In this document: piece by piece, positions 1 to 11,270 of the stretch
Numbering within the stretch: the stretch's first letter is position 1
Layout: each line of letters begins with the position of its first letter
DNA from: Coprinellus micaceus
Taxonomy: Eukaryota; Basidiomycota; Agaricomycetes; Agaricales; Psathyrellaceae
NCBI GenBank assembly: GCA_951394405.1
Contig: OX596339.1
Coordinates: 3,782,001-3,846,000, forward strand
DNA: 64,000 nt
Reading direction: 5' to 3'
Position numbers and translations under genes: made by a program
The notes under the pieces: generated by a model
The model's input: the letters and a program-made list of their open reading frames with translations, nothing else
The model's database searches: none
Told to the model about the DNA's origin: nothing

Positions 1-518
1 TCCCGTACCTTTGTCATAAACGTGCCAAGGACGAATGCATGGTGACGGTCTGGGAGGACCTAGGTTTCGAAGTAAACGGAGAGGCATCACCACTGGCATC
101 TGCTCAAAAGACCCTGAACACGCCTGTCGCCACTGTAGCGAAATGAGGGATAAGACGACCTGCTGGGCCTACGAAGTGGGGCAGAACGGTGGGAATAAAA
201 TCACCCACTCAGATCGAAGTCTGGGATGACCGCAGACGAACATGCTTCCCTCCAGGGAGTATTTGATGGACATTCGAAGCTTTAAAGCTCCATAGCCTGC
301 CATCCCCATCCGTGGCCGGAAAGTTAGCGGACGGCACCTCTTCCAAGGTCAGGTAGACGATCGTGGGGCACTCCAATTTCTGCTGGCAAGCGGTCATATG
401 ATGTGCCCAGGCCTCATACTACTAACATCCTGGGAGGGCTATAGCTACGCACCAGTGACCTGGAGATCCCCCCGTAGACTTATGAGAAATTCATCGGGCA
501 GTGATGTTAGACCTGTCC
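1..518. other. No supported gene
   Basis: Short overlapping ORFs on both strands without a recognisable motif or consistent splicing. The segment lies downstream of the F-box gene's stop and may contain its 3' untranslated region. Confidence 0.4.
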
Positions 519-1701
519 CTAAATCCCGGTCGCTGCAGTGCGGCACCAGTCCGAGCCTCCCCCACTGCAAGTTGGGGATGGTTGCTCCCAAAATTCCGCT
601 TCATCGACCCCAACTTCGTGCCCCGCTCGAATTCTTGTGATGGTCGAGGAGCTCACATGGTGGCATAGTATGGCTGTAAAAGTCTCTATTTCCTCGTCAT
701 CAAAAGAGGATGGGAGCAATAGCTCTAGCTGATGCAAGTGCGGGAGATGACGCAAAGCTCTTCCGAGTACTGCCTCGAAATGTGTTTCAGGGATCTATGC
801 TAGAACATGGAACGAGCTGGTTAGACTCACCGTCATACGAGTCTTCCACCCCCTCTTCGAAATAAACGTACAAATGGGCTATTGTCGAGCCAAACTTCTC
901 CAGGAACTGGTCAATGTCGAGGAGGAAGTTGAAGTGCGGCCGGAAATAGTCGACCTTGATGCGGACAACATGCAAACTCTCAGGCCCGTTCGAGAGCGAG
1001 GACATCCACCTCATTAATGGTAGGCTTTCTGGGGAGAGGGAGATTGCCTTCAGCTGGGGGGAAATGCGCGATGCTTCCACCAGTGGGTAGGGGCTGTGTG
1101 CGAGGTGGGCGAGATCGCTGGATAGGTCGGATTTGAACGATGCGTCGACCGATACGCTTTCAAGGACGGGCATCTGGGATAGGAAGTGGGCGACGTCGAG
1201 GATCCATGGATACGTTCCATGGAGAGCGAAATGGCGAAGGTTACGCCATTCATGCAGGAAACCCCAGTCCAAATGCCTACTCATAGTCCAGGGGAGGCTG
1301 AGCGAGGCCGAATTCTGGACACGAAAGTAATCCATCACTTCTCCAAGGGCAGAGGCGAAGGTATCGCTATCGCGACCCCTACATCTTTGAGTCGTGGCGC
1401 TGAAGGGTCGAGGCCGCCGGGATTCTAGGTGTATTACAAGGTTGTGTATTTCCTTTGGAATGGTCGGGCGAATGGATGTGGGCCAAAGCAGGTGAGCTAG
1501 CTGGATGAGGCGGTCTACGGAGTGTATCTGGATGGTCTGGAAGCAGATTGGCCTTGCGATGCTGTTAAGAGTTTTGGAGCTTAGGCTGAGTGCCTGAAGA
1601 CTCGTTAGGCAACCTCCTAACGACCCTACGATTTCCTCCTGCATTTTGGGTGGGAGGTTGGGTTGCCCCATAGTGAAGGTGTCTCTTCTGGTGGACAACA
1701 A
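519..1701 (-). CDS. F-box-like protein, two exons
   Basis: Predicted 373-aa protein from exons 1701-831 and 769-519. The 61-nt intron (830-770) has a GTGAGT donor and GCAG acceptor and keeps the frame (phase 1). The N-terminus carries the degenerate F-box opening typical of agaricomycete F-box/LRR-like proteins (LPPKMQEEIVGSLGG, residues 17-31), followed by leucine-rich stretches without clear repeats. F-box proteins recruit substrates to SCF ubiquitin ligases by binding Skp1. Which substrate this one binds cannot be read from the sequence. A second ATG (1671) is an equally plausible start, placing the F-box closer to the N-terminus. Such families are large and fast-evolving in Agaricomycetes. 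Confidence 0.65.
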
Positions 1702-2098
1702 CGTTAGAGAAGGCGTTGAAAGCCTAGTGACTCAATGGTACTATCACGGCAGCGATCAGAGTGTTCGGGAATCGTGTCATATAAGGCCAAACCGAGTCTC
1801 GCTCACGTGGATGCTCACTTCCCAATTTCTGTCTCATTGATCATCTATCCCCACGTGCGTTTCCCCAAACTCTTATAGTGCGGGAAAGGTTATCTGAACA
1901 CGTCTATAGCATTGAATCAAACTTATACAGTCACAATAATCTTCGGGAATCTTAGAACTACAATCGAACGCATACGTGGAAAGAAACACTGGCATCATGA
2001 ACAATGTGACGGCCATTGAGGTGGGGTTCGTCGGACCTAAGGTAGTTGCTCAGCGCGTCGGATAGAGTATGTTCAAGGCGCTGCTCACCTTTAGAGGT
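1702..2098. other. Intergenic spacer
   Basis: Lies between the start of the F-box gene (minus) and the 3' end of the interrupted small ORF. No motif beyond AT-rich patches suitable for a promoter of the F-box gene. Confidence 0.35.
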
Positions 2099-2189
2099 TT
2101 ACACGGTCTCGTATCCAGGAATGGAGACCGTTGCCATCACACCCATGGCTAGTCCCAAGAGCAGCAAGAGGACCGTCTGGAGACGGTTT

Positions 2190-3189
2190 CACCTCAGTCA
2201 CATGGACCCACCTACCCCTTAGGTATGAATATGTTGCAGGATCCACTACCTAAGCAGAAGGCCTACCCTGGACAGATCCAGCCCTTCTCATCCAGGTCCA
2301 GCCTTGGACTGGTCCTGCTCTTGGATCCAGTATCCACCTGGTGTCCAGGTCCATGGTCCATTGGCTCTGGTCCTGTCCACATGGATCTGGTCCATTTGTC
2401 ACACTGTCACACTGAGAGTGATGGGGTGTTTGGGGTCCTGGTGGAGCCATTTTTTCCCACGGTCCAGCAGCCTGCATTTTGCCTGCCTACTGGTCAGGCC
2501 TGCTGTTTTACAGGTACTGTGTCTACCCAGGCTACTGTTCATCACCAGGTGGGACTTTTTTTTGTAATAAAAAAAATCATTTGGGATTTTGGGCTAAATA
2601 GCATGCTGCTTATGCCCATGCTAACAGCACTACTACCACCTCCTTGCTTCACTCACACTGTATTTGGGTTAGGTGTGATATTATAATTTTGTACAAAAAG
2701 GTCAGAATCTTTAGATCAAGAAATGCATATGAATATGTTATCAGGCCCAGTACCTAAGTGTTGTTGAACCCTACCTGGATCTGTCCAGCCCCTGCCTGGT
2801 TCTGGTCCATTCTGGGTCCAGTGGGTCCATCCAGGATTGGATCTATCCATCTGGATCAGATCCAGCTGCTGGACATGTCCAGCCATGACATCATCTGTGC
2901 CTGGAACTACATTAGGAAGGTGATGTCATAGATACTAAATATAGGTATGATGTCATGGAGATCAGGCACAGGTACCAGATTTGATGGCAGATAGCCTTGC
3001 CATCAAATGACATCACAGATCTCAGGAACAGGTACCAGATTTGATGGGACATAATCTGTCCATCAAATGACATCACACTCATTTAGATAAGGGCAGACAA
3101 TACTCATTGCCCTCTATCTCTATGGGTTGTGGCCCGATAAGGAAGATTTAGGTATCATTAGAAAGCGTTGAATTGGGGCTTTCCATATC
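2190..3189 (+). repeat. Left terminal inverted repeat (1,000 bp)
   Basis: Matches the complement of 6770-5725. The outer 250 bp is crowded with TGGTCCA / GGTCCAG / GGATCC-like words in both orientations, a subterminal arrangement often bound by transposases. The inner part (about 2940-3080) has two copies of a module built on an inverted pair, TTTGATGG...CCATCAAA. Confidence 0.85.
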
Positions 3190-4318
3190 TGGTTTGTCTA
3201 GGTGAACCCAATGCTTGCAACCCTGTCAGGAAGTGGTTTAGCTTGATATCTGTGTTGTTCATTGTGTATTGTCTAAATACATACAGATAAACAGCAGTAC
3301 AAGATGAATCTTAGGGCAGAGAATAAAGTGGTGTATGCAATACACCAGTCCCAGCACCTTTCATAGCTTGTTCTTCCTTTTTCAGTCATAGACTCACACA
3401 ATTCAATGTGGCACACAACATGTGCAATATGCAAGCTGTGGTGCCCAAGCAACGGCACCTATGTTTCACAAATCATACCAGTGGTTAAATGACCTGTTTC
3501 TAGTGGGAAAGTGCAGTAATAACACCACAATATCCAAGCAACACACAATACACCTCTTCTGAATAAAACAGGCGAAATTGTAGTGTTAGCCTATTTATGG
3601 TGGCTGTGCATGTTCCTGCACCAAATGGCCTTATAAGGTGTAAATGGGACACAAGTCTGGGCAGATTACAAAAGACTGTAAAGAAAACGGACCACACACT
3701 CAAAAGATATGGGAGAAACAGTCACTTTGCAACAAGACATTACAGAAGTACTAGGATCCACTACTCAAAGTCAGCCAAAACCTGGTACACCTTCCATATC
3801 TTTGCAACCCCTCATCTGTTTTCCTTCCTGTTTTTTTATTTCCATTCTATTTCTTTGTCTTGTTTCATTCCCCATAAGTGGCAACTTTCCCACAGTTGAC
3901 TTCCTCCTGATTTAGCACAAACACTGGTATTGCCTATGCAATTATGCTCCTATCCCCTTGTTGTGCTTCCAGTTTCAAGTTTGGAGTGAAGATACATTAT
4001 GGTATAGTGTATGAGGTATGTAAGCATCATTTAAACAGCTAACATCATCCAGGAGGGGCCTGGATCATTGGTGAGTTGGACACCATGGTGATGATTCTGT
4101 GACTAATGCACAATTTGGGCTATTTGGTATTGATTAGAAGGGGATGGAGAGGTATGGGATTGTGCATTGGGTGGTATTTGTTGGTAATATTAAGTCCCAC
4201 AAAGTAATTGGATCAAATATTGTATATTACAAGCAAAAGGTGACCTCGCACAGTGGCATTTCAAGTGATTTGAATAGTTTACATTATTATATTGCAGGAA
4301 TGGAACAGTTTAGCAAAT
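3121..4318 (+). repeat. 1,198-bp block, copy flanking the gap on the left
   Basis: Identical to 4519-5716 as far as I can read, at a constant offset of 1,398 bp. The two copies abut the N run exactly on both sides. It spans the last 69 bp of the left inverted repeat plus the element's unique centre. The arrangement is what an unmerged contig overlap looks like. Confidence 0.8.
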
Positions 4319-4518
4319 NNNNNNNNNNNNNNNNNNNNNNNNNNNNNNNNNNNNNNNNNNNNNNNNNNNNNNNNNNNNNNNNNNNNNNNNNNNNNNNNNN
4401 NNNNNNNNNNNNNNNNNNNNNNNNNNNNNNNNNNNNNNNNNNNNNNNNNNNNNNNNNNNNNNNNNNNNNNNNNNNNNNNNNNNNNNNNNNNNNNNNNNNN
4501 NNNNNNNNNNNNNNNNNN
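4319..4518. other. Assembly gap, exactly 200 N
   Basis: A run of 200 N of placeholder length inside the inverted-repeat element. No sequence can be inferred here. Confidence 0.99.
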
Positions 4519-5716
4519 TATGGGTTGTGGCCCGATAAGGAAGATTTAGGTATCATTAGAAAGCGTTGAATTGGGGCTTTCCATATCTGGTTTGTCTAGG
4601 TGAACCCAATGCTTGCAACCCTGTCAGGAAGTGGTTTAGCTTGATATCTGTGTTGTTCATTGTGTATTGTCTAAATACATACAGATAAACAGCAGTACAA
4701 GATGAATCTTAGGGCAGAGAATAAAGTGGTGTATGCAATACACCAGTCCCAGCACCTTTCATAGCTTGTTCTTCCTTTTTCAGTCATAGACTCACACAAT
4801 TCAATGTGGCACACAACATGTGCAATATGCAAGCTGTGGTGCCCAAGCAACGGCACCTATGTTTCACAAATCATACCAGTGGTTAAATGACCTGTTTCTA
4901 GTGGGAAAGTGCAGTAATAACACCACAATATCCAAGCAACACACAATACACCTCTTCTGAATAAAACAGGCGAAATTGTAGTGTTAGCCTATTTATGGTG
5001 GCTGTGCATGTTCCTGCACCAAATGGCCTTATAAGGTGTAAATGGGACACAAGTCTGGGCAGATTACAAAAGACTGTAAAGAAAACGGACCACACACTCA
5101 AAAGATATGGGAGAAACAGTCACTTTGCAACAAGACATTACAGAAGTACTAGGATCCACTACTCAAAGTCAGCCAAAACCTGGTACACCTTCCATATCTT
5201 TGCAACCCCTCATCTGTTTTCCTTCCTGTTTTTTTATTTCCATTCTATTTCTTTGTCTTGTTTCATTCCCCATAAGTGGCAACTTTCCCACAGTTGACTT
5301 CCTCCTGATTTAGCACAAACACTGGTATTGCCTATGCAATTATGCTCCTATCCCCTTGTTGTGCTTCCAGTTTCAAGTTTGGAGTGAAGATACATTATGG
5401 TATAGTGTATGAGGTATGTAAGCATCATTTAAACAGCTAACATCATCCAGGAGGGGCCTGGATCATTGGTGAGTTGGACACCATGGTGATGATTCTGTGA
5501 CTAATGCACAATTTGGGCTATTTGGTATTGATTAGAAGGGGATGGAGAGGTATGGGATTGTGCATTGGGTGGTATTTGTTGGTAATATTAAGTCCCACAA
5601 AGTAATTGGATCAAATATTGTATATTACAAGCAAAAGGTGACCTCGCACAGTGGCATTTCAAGTGATTTGAATAGTTTACATTATTATATTGCAGGAATG
5701 GAACAGTTTAGCAAAT
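4519..5716 (+). repeat. 1,198-bp block, copy flanking the gap on the right
   Basis: Second identical copy of 3121-4318. It continues directly (5717-5724) into the right inverted repeat. If the gap is artificial, one of these two copies does not exist in the genome. Confidence 0.8.
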
Positions 5717-5724
5717 AGTGAGAG

Positions 5725-6770
5725 GATATGGAAAGCCCCAATTCAACGCTTTCTAATGATACCTAAATCTTCCTTATCGGGCCACAACCCATAGAGATAG
5801 AGGGCAATGAGTATTGTCTGCCCTTATCTAAATGAGTGTGATGTCATTTGATGGACAGATTATGTCCATCAAATCCGGTACCTGTGATGTCATTTGATGG
5901 ACAGATTATGTCCCATCAAATCTGGTACCTGTTCCTGAGATCTGTGATGTCATTTGATGGCAAGGCTATCTGCCATCAAATCTGGTACCTGTGCCTGATC
6001 TCCATGACATCATACCTATATTTAGTATCTATGACATCACCTTCCTAATGTAGTTCCAGGCACAGATGATGTCATGGCTGGACATGTCCAGCAGCTGGAT
6101 CTGATCCAGATGGATAGATCCAATCCTGGATGGACCCACTGGACCCAGAATGGACCAGAACCAGGCAGGGGCTGGACAGATCCAGGTAGGGTTCAACAAC
6201 ACTTAGGTACTGGGCCTGATAACATATTCATATGCATTTCTTGATCTAAAGATTCTGACCTTTTTGTACAAAATTATAATATCACACCTAACCCAAATAC
6301 AGTGTGAGTGAAGCAAGGAGGTGGTAGTAGTGCTGTTAGCATGGGCATAAGCAGCATGCTATTTAGCCCAAAATCCCAAATGATTTTTTTTATTACAAAA
6401 AAAAGTCCCACCTGGTGATGAACAGTAGCCTGGGTAGACACAGTACCTGTAAAACAGCAGGCCTGACCAGTAGGCAGGCAAAATGCAGGCTGCTGGACCG
6501 TGGGAAAAAATGGCTCCACCAGGACCCCAAACACCCCATCACTCTCAGTGTGACAGTGTGACAAATGGACCAGATCCATGTGGACAGGACCAGAGCCAAT
6601 GGACCATGGACCTGGACACCAGGTGGATACTGGATCCAAGAGCAGGACCAGTCCAAGGCTGGACCTGGATGAGAAGGGCTGGATCTGTCCAGGGTAGGCC
6701 TTCTGCTTAGGTAGTGGATCCTGCAACATATTCATACCTAAGGGGTAGGTGGGTCCATGTGACTGAGGTG
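5725..6770 (-). repeat. Right terminal inverted repeat (1,046 bp)
   Basis: Inverted counterpart of 2190-3189. It is 46 bp longer because the CCATCAAA/TTTGATGG module (about 5838-5990) is present three times instead of twice. Confidence 0.85.
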
Positions 6771-7304
6771 ACGGTTTTGGCTGGGACCCATCTTGATTGC
6801 AGAAGAGGCTTTGGTTTCCGCGGCCCAATCTACTATTTGTCCCTTACTCCCGCTGACCATAAAGGCCCAGCCCCCTCTTTCGTTGATATGAAAGTGACTG
6901 AGCTGCAAGCCGCGCAACTCGAGGAGGAGCCGCATTTCGAGGATCGGCTGGTAGCGAGTGGCGAGGTTTGGGCGGCTGCTCACTGGAAGGTAGATTCCTC
7001 TATCCCTGGGCGTTGGTTCATCGGGATTTCGGTTCGCCGTGGTAATAGGGGTGAACTGGTTGGCAGCCGGCCTGAATCCTCGGGGGTCGGCTTGGGAAAC
7101 GCTGGGCTCCTGATTGCTGGGTGCAGGGGCAGGTTGAACATGGGCTTGGAGAACGACAGTGGGTTTGGAGGCCTTGATCCTTTCCTTCAGTTCTCCGACC
7201 ACTTCACAAAGATCCCCGTCGTGCTTCCTCGTTCTTTCACCACAAGTTGTGCACCTGGGCAAGGCCTTGCCAGGAGGGGCTGTGAGCCGAACACTTTGAT
7301 TCAT

Positions 7305-9345
7305 GAAGGGTGATCGTCAAGGGAGTGGTACGAGGAGATACTAGAGAGCGAAGGAGTCAAAGTGCTTGTCGGATGCTTGCATGGAACGCGCAAGTATATA
7401 AGGCATTCGGAGCGACAGTGATGCCAATCAGGTCAAAAACTACGGTTGGAATCCGATGTATGACTCCAAATGGCTGGGAGAGGGTACTATTGACTCGAAA
7501 ACTGCGGGCTGTGACAGGTGCGACTGCGACAAAACCACGATATACTAGTAAACGCCGCAGCTGTGACCAGGGCTCAAGACCCGAGTCTTTTGGCGCATGT
7601 CGCACGCAGACTCTTGACCAGAGGCGGAATAGCGAGTGTCAGGTTCTCCATCATACATGCTCGGACAATGGACACCAAGAGGAGCATTTCCAAGGTCGCT
7701 AAGCGGATGGGAATTGGGCTTGAATAAGGCGGCACGCCTGCCTAGCACGAGTACTCAGACACCCAACCAGACGCGCCACGACTAGAACGGCTGGTAATGG
7801 GTGCGGGTGTGCCATATAATTCCTAATGCAGAGCTTCGATTGTGCGTAGACGTCCGCGTGGAATCGACGAGAGGCCCACCAGCACCAGTTTGAACCAAGT
7901 ATACTTCTCGCCGCCCCTGGGTCAAGTAGCCTGGCCTGTGGAGGCACAAGGGAAGATCTACCGAGAACATTGGCACCATTGATTCCCTCAATTAATGCAG
8001 AGTTGTCGACCACAGGAGAGGCACAGTGGCCATTGGACGCATCGAATGGGGGAGGAGATGGTTCAAGTTCGTCCGGCATGAGAGGCCCGTTAGTGGCGGT
8101 TGAATGTTGTTGAATGTTGAACCTTGGTTGAACCTCAGCCTGCCAGCGCGTCGGATCTCGAAAGTTGTGATGGCCGCGGGTGTGCGCTCACGCGCTCACC
8201 CCAGCACTCCGACCCGAGGCAATTGTTCAGAAATTGGACCATGCCCGGGTAATATCACCTATCACCTATCACCTTCGGCTTAAGCCTCTACTTCCAAATA
8301 CGATACTCCCTTTTCAATCCAAACAGCTTCCGTCACTGCACACTCCACAGTCAACCCAGCAGTGATTGGGATAGACCAGCTTTTTGCTTCATTTTGCCGT
8401 TTAGGAAGCAGCAGCGGGCTGGAGCTCGGAGTACAGTTCTGATCGAGCCTTCCCCTAGTAGTATCCATGCTGCCGAGGAGTCATCCCATTCCCAAGCTCG
8501 GATTCAACTCTGGTTTCGGCCCCCTGTAGGGTATCAATGCATCAAGTACCACGAGCGTGCTGAAGGGCGTGGACCAGTGGTGGACCTACACATCTACGGG
8601 TGACTGCACATCCCTTCACTCGACTCTTCTGTGCGCCACATCACCCTGGCGTGCTAGTGAGGGACATCCTTGAAGGGAAAGTGGTATGACGAGGCAGAGG
8701 CCTGGTATCACTCCTCGCACAAGTCACAGAATGCTTACCGGAAAGGAGACTTTAATCGTGACTTCTGGGGGTGATTCGCGTCTGTACGCTCATGCCACCT
8801 CTTTGGTTATCTATTCAAGTAAGTAAAACGTTAGACCCTTCTATGAACACTTTCTAGGGTGAAGCGTCTGACCCACACCCTTTGTCTTTATCGCGTGTGA
8901 GAATAGGCCGCCGATTAAAGCGAAGTCACTGCGAAAGGAAAGAAGTGATATAAGGTGGTATTGATGCTTCAAGTTGCAGAAACCTCTACCTTGAGGGAGT
9001 GATCACGGATCCGCCTTATGAGATGGCTGGTTGAACTCCCCAAGGTCACCTCGTGGTACGGGCGTGGGCTCGAAATCAACAACGGTGTAGTTTGGGAGAC
9101 GCAGCAAGACGGAGAGGGCAGATAAGGACCAGCCAATTGAGTTCCAAGAAACAAGGAAAGTAAGTCAGCAAGAAATAATTTGGGGTACGAATGCGTGAAG
9201 GACACCAAGGATAGTAAATATGTTGCATGTTGGGTATCAAGTTGGCGATGAGAGATCATGTTTGGAACGCGGGTAGCAAAGACGTAATATGAAAGCGACG
9301 ACAATAAACGACGAGGGAAAACGAGGGGGATAGAGGAGGGACAAC
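7305..9345. other. Region with one possible minus-strand exon, otherwise no supported gene
   Basis: On the minus strand, 8079-7699 is open for 126 codons, begins MPDELEPSPPPFDASNGHC and could be a first exon of the interrupted gene, but I could not splice it convincingly. The minus ORF at 9304-8969 lies just downstream of the Ecl1-like gene's stop and is probably its 3' region. Confidence 0.3.
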
Positions 9346-10713
9346 CTATGCCGGGACCCTCACCGACGCTGGAAGGATAGCCCCAGGCCCCGGGGGCACC
9401 ATGGGCCGCGCCATCGGAAAGAGGAACAGCTTCTGCGGCAACTCCTCGCGTTGGACCTCGACCCAGCTCTCTTTCCCATCCTCACCCACCACCCTCTGCA
9501 TCATCTTCACAATGCGCGTCGGCTGCTTCATCGGCGTGTACCGAAGCATATCATTGGCGCTCCAGCTCCTCAAGGGTTCGGGCTGGGGAACCTTGACGCG
9601 GAGGGGGTTGGGGAGGTCTTGGTCGAATGTAGAGAGTGGGGATCGGACGGAGCGGCGCGAGGAAGAGGTGGATGTAGATGAGGGAGATGACGAGGTAAGT
9701 GAGGCGGAGGGTGGTGAGCGAAATTTGAGCTTGACGTCCGGGACGAGGAGTTTGCCCTCAAGGTGGGATGGGAGGAAGCTGCGTTCGTGGTAGGTGGGCG
9801 TGAGGTCGGAGTTCGAGGAGGTGGACGAGAAGGAAGGTGACATCCGAGACTCTGCGCGGCTCGACATGCACTCATTGAACTTTTTGTAGAGATCGGCGGT
9901 AGGGTCGGCTGGCCTCTCCTCGACGCAGGCGGCGTTCGCATGCCTTCTCATGCGTATCTCGGGACTTGAGGTAGTGTTGATAGTGGGATCGGAACGGAGA
10001 CGTGTGTTGTAGTAGACCGACGGCCTCCATGCGTTGGATCCGTCGGTCCAGCCAGGAATTGGTTTGGGAACCTCGGGCTTGGGATCGTAGCGGCTCGTGC
10101 GAGGCCTCATGGGCTTGGGAAGGATACCCGCGATGCGGCGAGCTGCCATGATGATGCCCCCAGTGTACTCGTTCGACTGGGAAACGAACTCTTCGTCCGA
10201 GTCGTCTTCAGCGTAAACAATCCTGTTGAGGTCGGGGAGGGGGGGGAAGTTGAGCTGCTTCGCGAAGGCGAGTACATGCGGGGAGTACTTTCGGGGCTCG
10301 TTCGACGAAGAGAAGGAAAATGGGACGAATTTAGTAGGAGCACGGGCAGGGTGCACCGAGGGACAGAGGGAGGATTCGAAATCGGCCGCCTTACACTCGT
10401 CAGAGCAGTAAAGGCTCTGAGGGCCCTGGTCTATGATGGTGCAGTAGCACGTGGGTGTGGGGACGAGCTGGCGCTTGGTTGCCTTTACGCGCCCGGTGCC
10501 CTGGATCAGCGTGCCCTTGAATTTGGGCTTCTTAGCTGAGAGAAGGTCAGTAAGAGATCAGTAGAAAGGGTGGGGCGACACACAGCTGGATCGGGCGGGC
10601 GACTCTGAGGGAGGAATTTGCGGGAGGGTGGGCTTGAGGGGAACGTTGTATCGCTTGGGAGCAATGAGTGTGTCGCAAACGGTGCACCAGCTGGCGTCAA
10701 AGTCGCAGTCCAT
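9346..10713 (-). CDS. Ecl1-like (extender of chronological lifespan) zinc-binding protein
   Basis: Exons 10713-10584 and 10535-9346, with a 48-nt intron (10583-10536), give 439 aa. The N-terminus reads MDCDFDASWCTVCDTLI and residues 85-96 read LYCSDECKAADF. This CxxC (C10, C13) plus CxxxC (C87, C91) layout is characteristic of the fungal Ecl1/2/3 'life-span regulatory factor' family. In Schizosaccharomyces pombe these proteins extend stationary-phase survival and are induced by nutrient stress. The rest is low-complexity and Ser/Pro-rich, much longer than the short yeast proteins but usual for basidiomycete members. The start ATG is chosen because the first zinc half-site lies directly after it. 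The intron separates the two zinc half-sites. Nuclear location and function are inferred from the family only. Confidence 0.75.
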
Positions 10714-11270
10714 GGTTGATCTCGCACGCGATGCCCCAAGTTCATCAACTTTGAGTTGAACAAGGCCACCTTTATACTATTGCTGCGAGCACCCCATACT
10801 TGGTTATTTATTTAGTTTCTTCCAACCCTTTTTGGGACTTTAGGTAAGTGCCGCAGCGCTGCGGGAATGCGGATCGAAGATTGGGACTCGAAAGACGAGA
10901 GATCGCTGCTGCTTGGACTCCATGGTTTTGAGGTCCCTGTCGACTATCAGCGATCACTCTGGCTGGCTTCAAATCTTAAACCTTTCGATCACATTCTAAG
11001 TGGGGCGCTGGAGTCTTCGAGCTTGCGTGGTCTCAGCTCCTAATGATATAACGCCCTTAACTTATTGCCACCCCCGAGTTTCAATCATATCCCCTCCCAG
11101 GCTCGACCGAGGACTCGATGCTTGTACCATTATTTCCACTGGGGTGCCAGAAAAGGAACTTCTCCTGAATCCAATCGAGGTGAGCACGTCTTCTTTGGAG
11201 GCAACCTCATCCGAAATCCTGAGTTCGGCAGTCCCGCAGTTGTCACCTGGCCTTTGCTTCAAGTTGACAA
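10714..11270. other. Divergent intergenic region
   Basis: Separates two divergently transcribed genes (Ecl1-like on minus, F-box on plus), so it should hold both promoters. A Tatttatttagttt AT-rich patch occurs near 10805. No clear operator or RNA gene is seen. Confidence 0.4.

Larger units (their letters stand above)
2190..6770. mobile_element. Non-autonomous DNA element with 1-kb terminal inverted repeats
   Basis: The ends are inverted copies: 2190-3189 (1,000 bp) matches the complement of 5725-6770 (1,046 bp), starting CACCTCAGTCACATGG. The flanks share ACGGTTT on both sides (2183-2189 and 6771-6777). This can be read as a 7-bp target duplication, or 8 bp (GACGGTTT) if the terminal base belongs to the host. 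No transposase ORF is visible inside. The longest internal ORFs (about 100 aa) lack transposase features, and the ORFs inside the two inverted repeats are mirror copies of one another. The arms are nearly identical, so insertion is recent. The size as assembled (4,581 bp) is inflated by a duplicated block around the gap; about 3.2 kb is more likely. A hAT-type origin fits an 8-bp duplication, but the superfamily is not settled. Confidence 0.85.
2099..7304 (-). pseudogene. Small C-terminally anchored protein ORF, interrupted by a transposon
   Basis: The 5' part reads 7304-6771 (178 codons from ATG). It contains a CTTCGERTRKHDGDLC cysteine cluster near residues 18-33 and a Pro/Ala-rich linker. 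At 6771 the frame enters the inverted-repeat element and stops after about ten codons. Removing the element and one copy of the 7-bp target duplication joins codon 178 in frame to 2189-2099. That adds 27 residues including a hydrophobic run (VLLLLLGLAMGVMATV) and a stop, which would give a 205-aa protein with a C-terminal membrane anchor. The function is unknown to me. Upstream exons may exist, since the ORF at 8079-7699 is on the same strand. Confidence 0.6.

Noticed and set aside
2225..2686. 153-aa ORF in the left inverted repeat (repeated in the right arm)
   Set aside because: It is Pro/Ser-rich, low in complexity, made from the TGGTCC word array and mirrored in the other arm; no protein feature.
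3597..5313. Pairs of identical 60-100-aa ORFs inside the element
   Set aside because: They are duplicate readings of one block on either side of the gap and show no domain.
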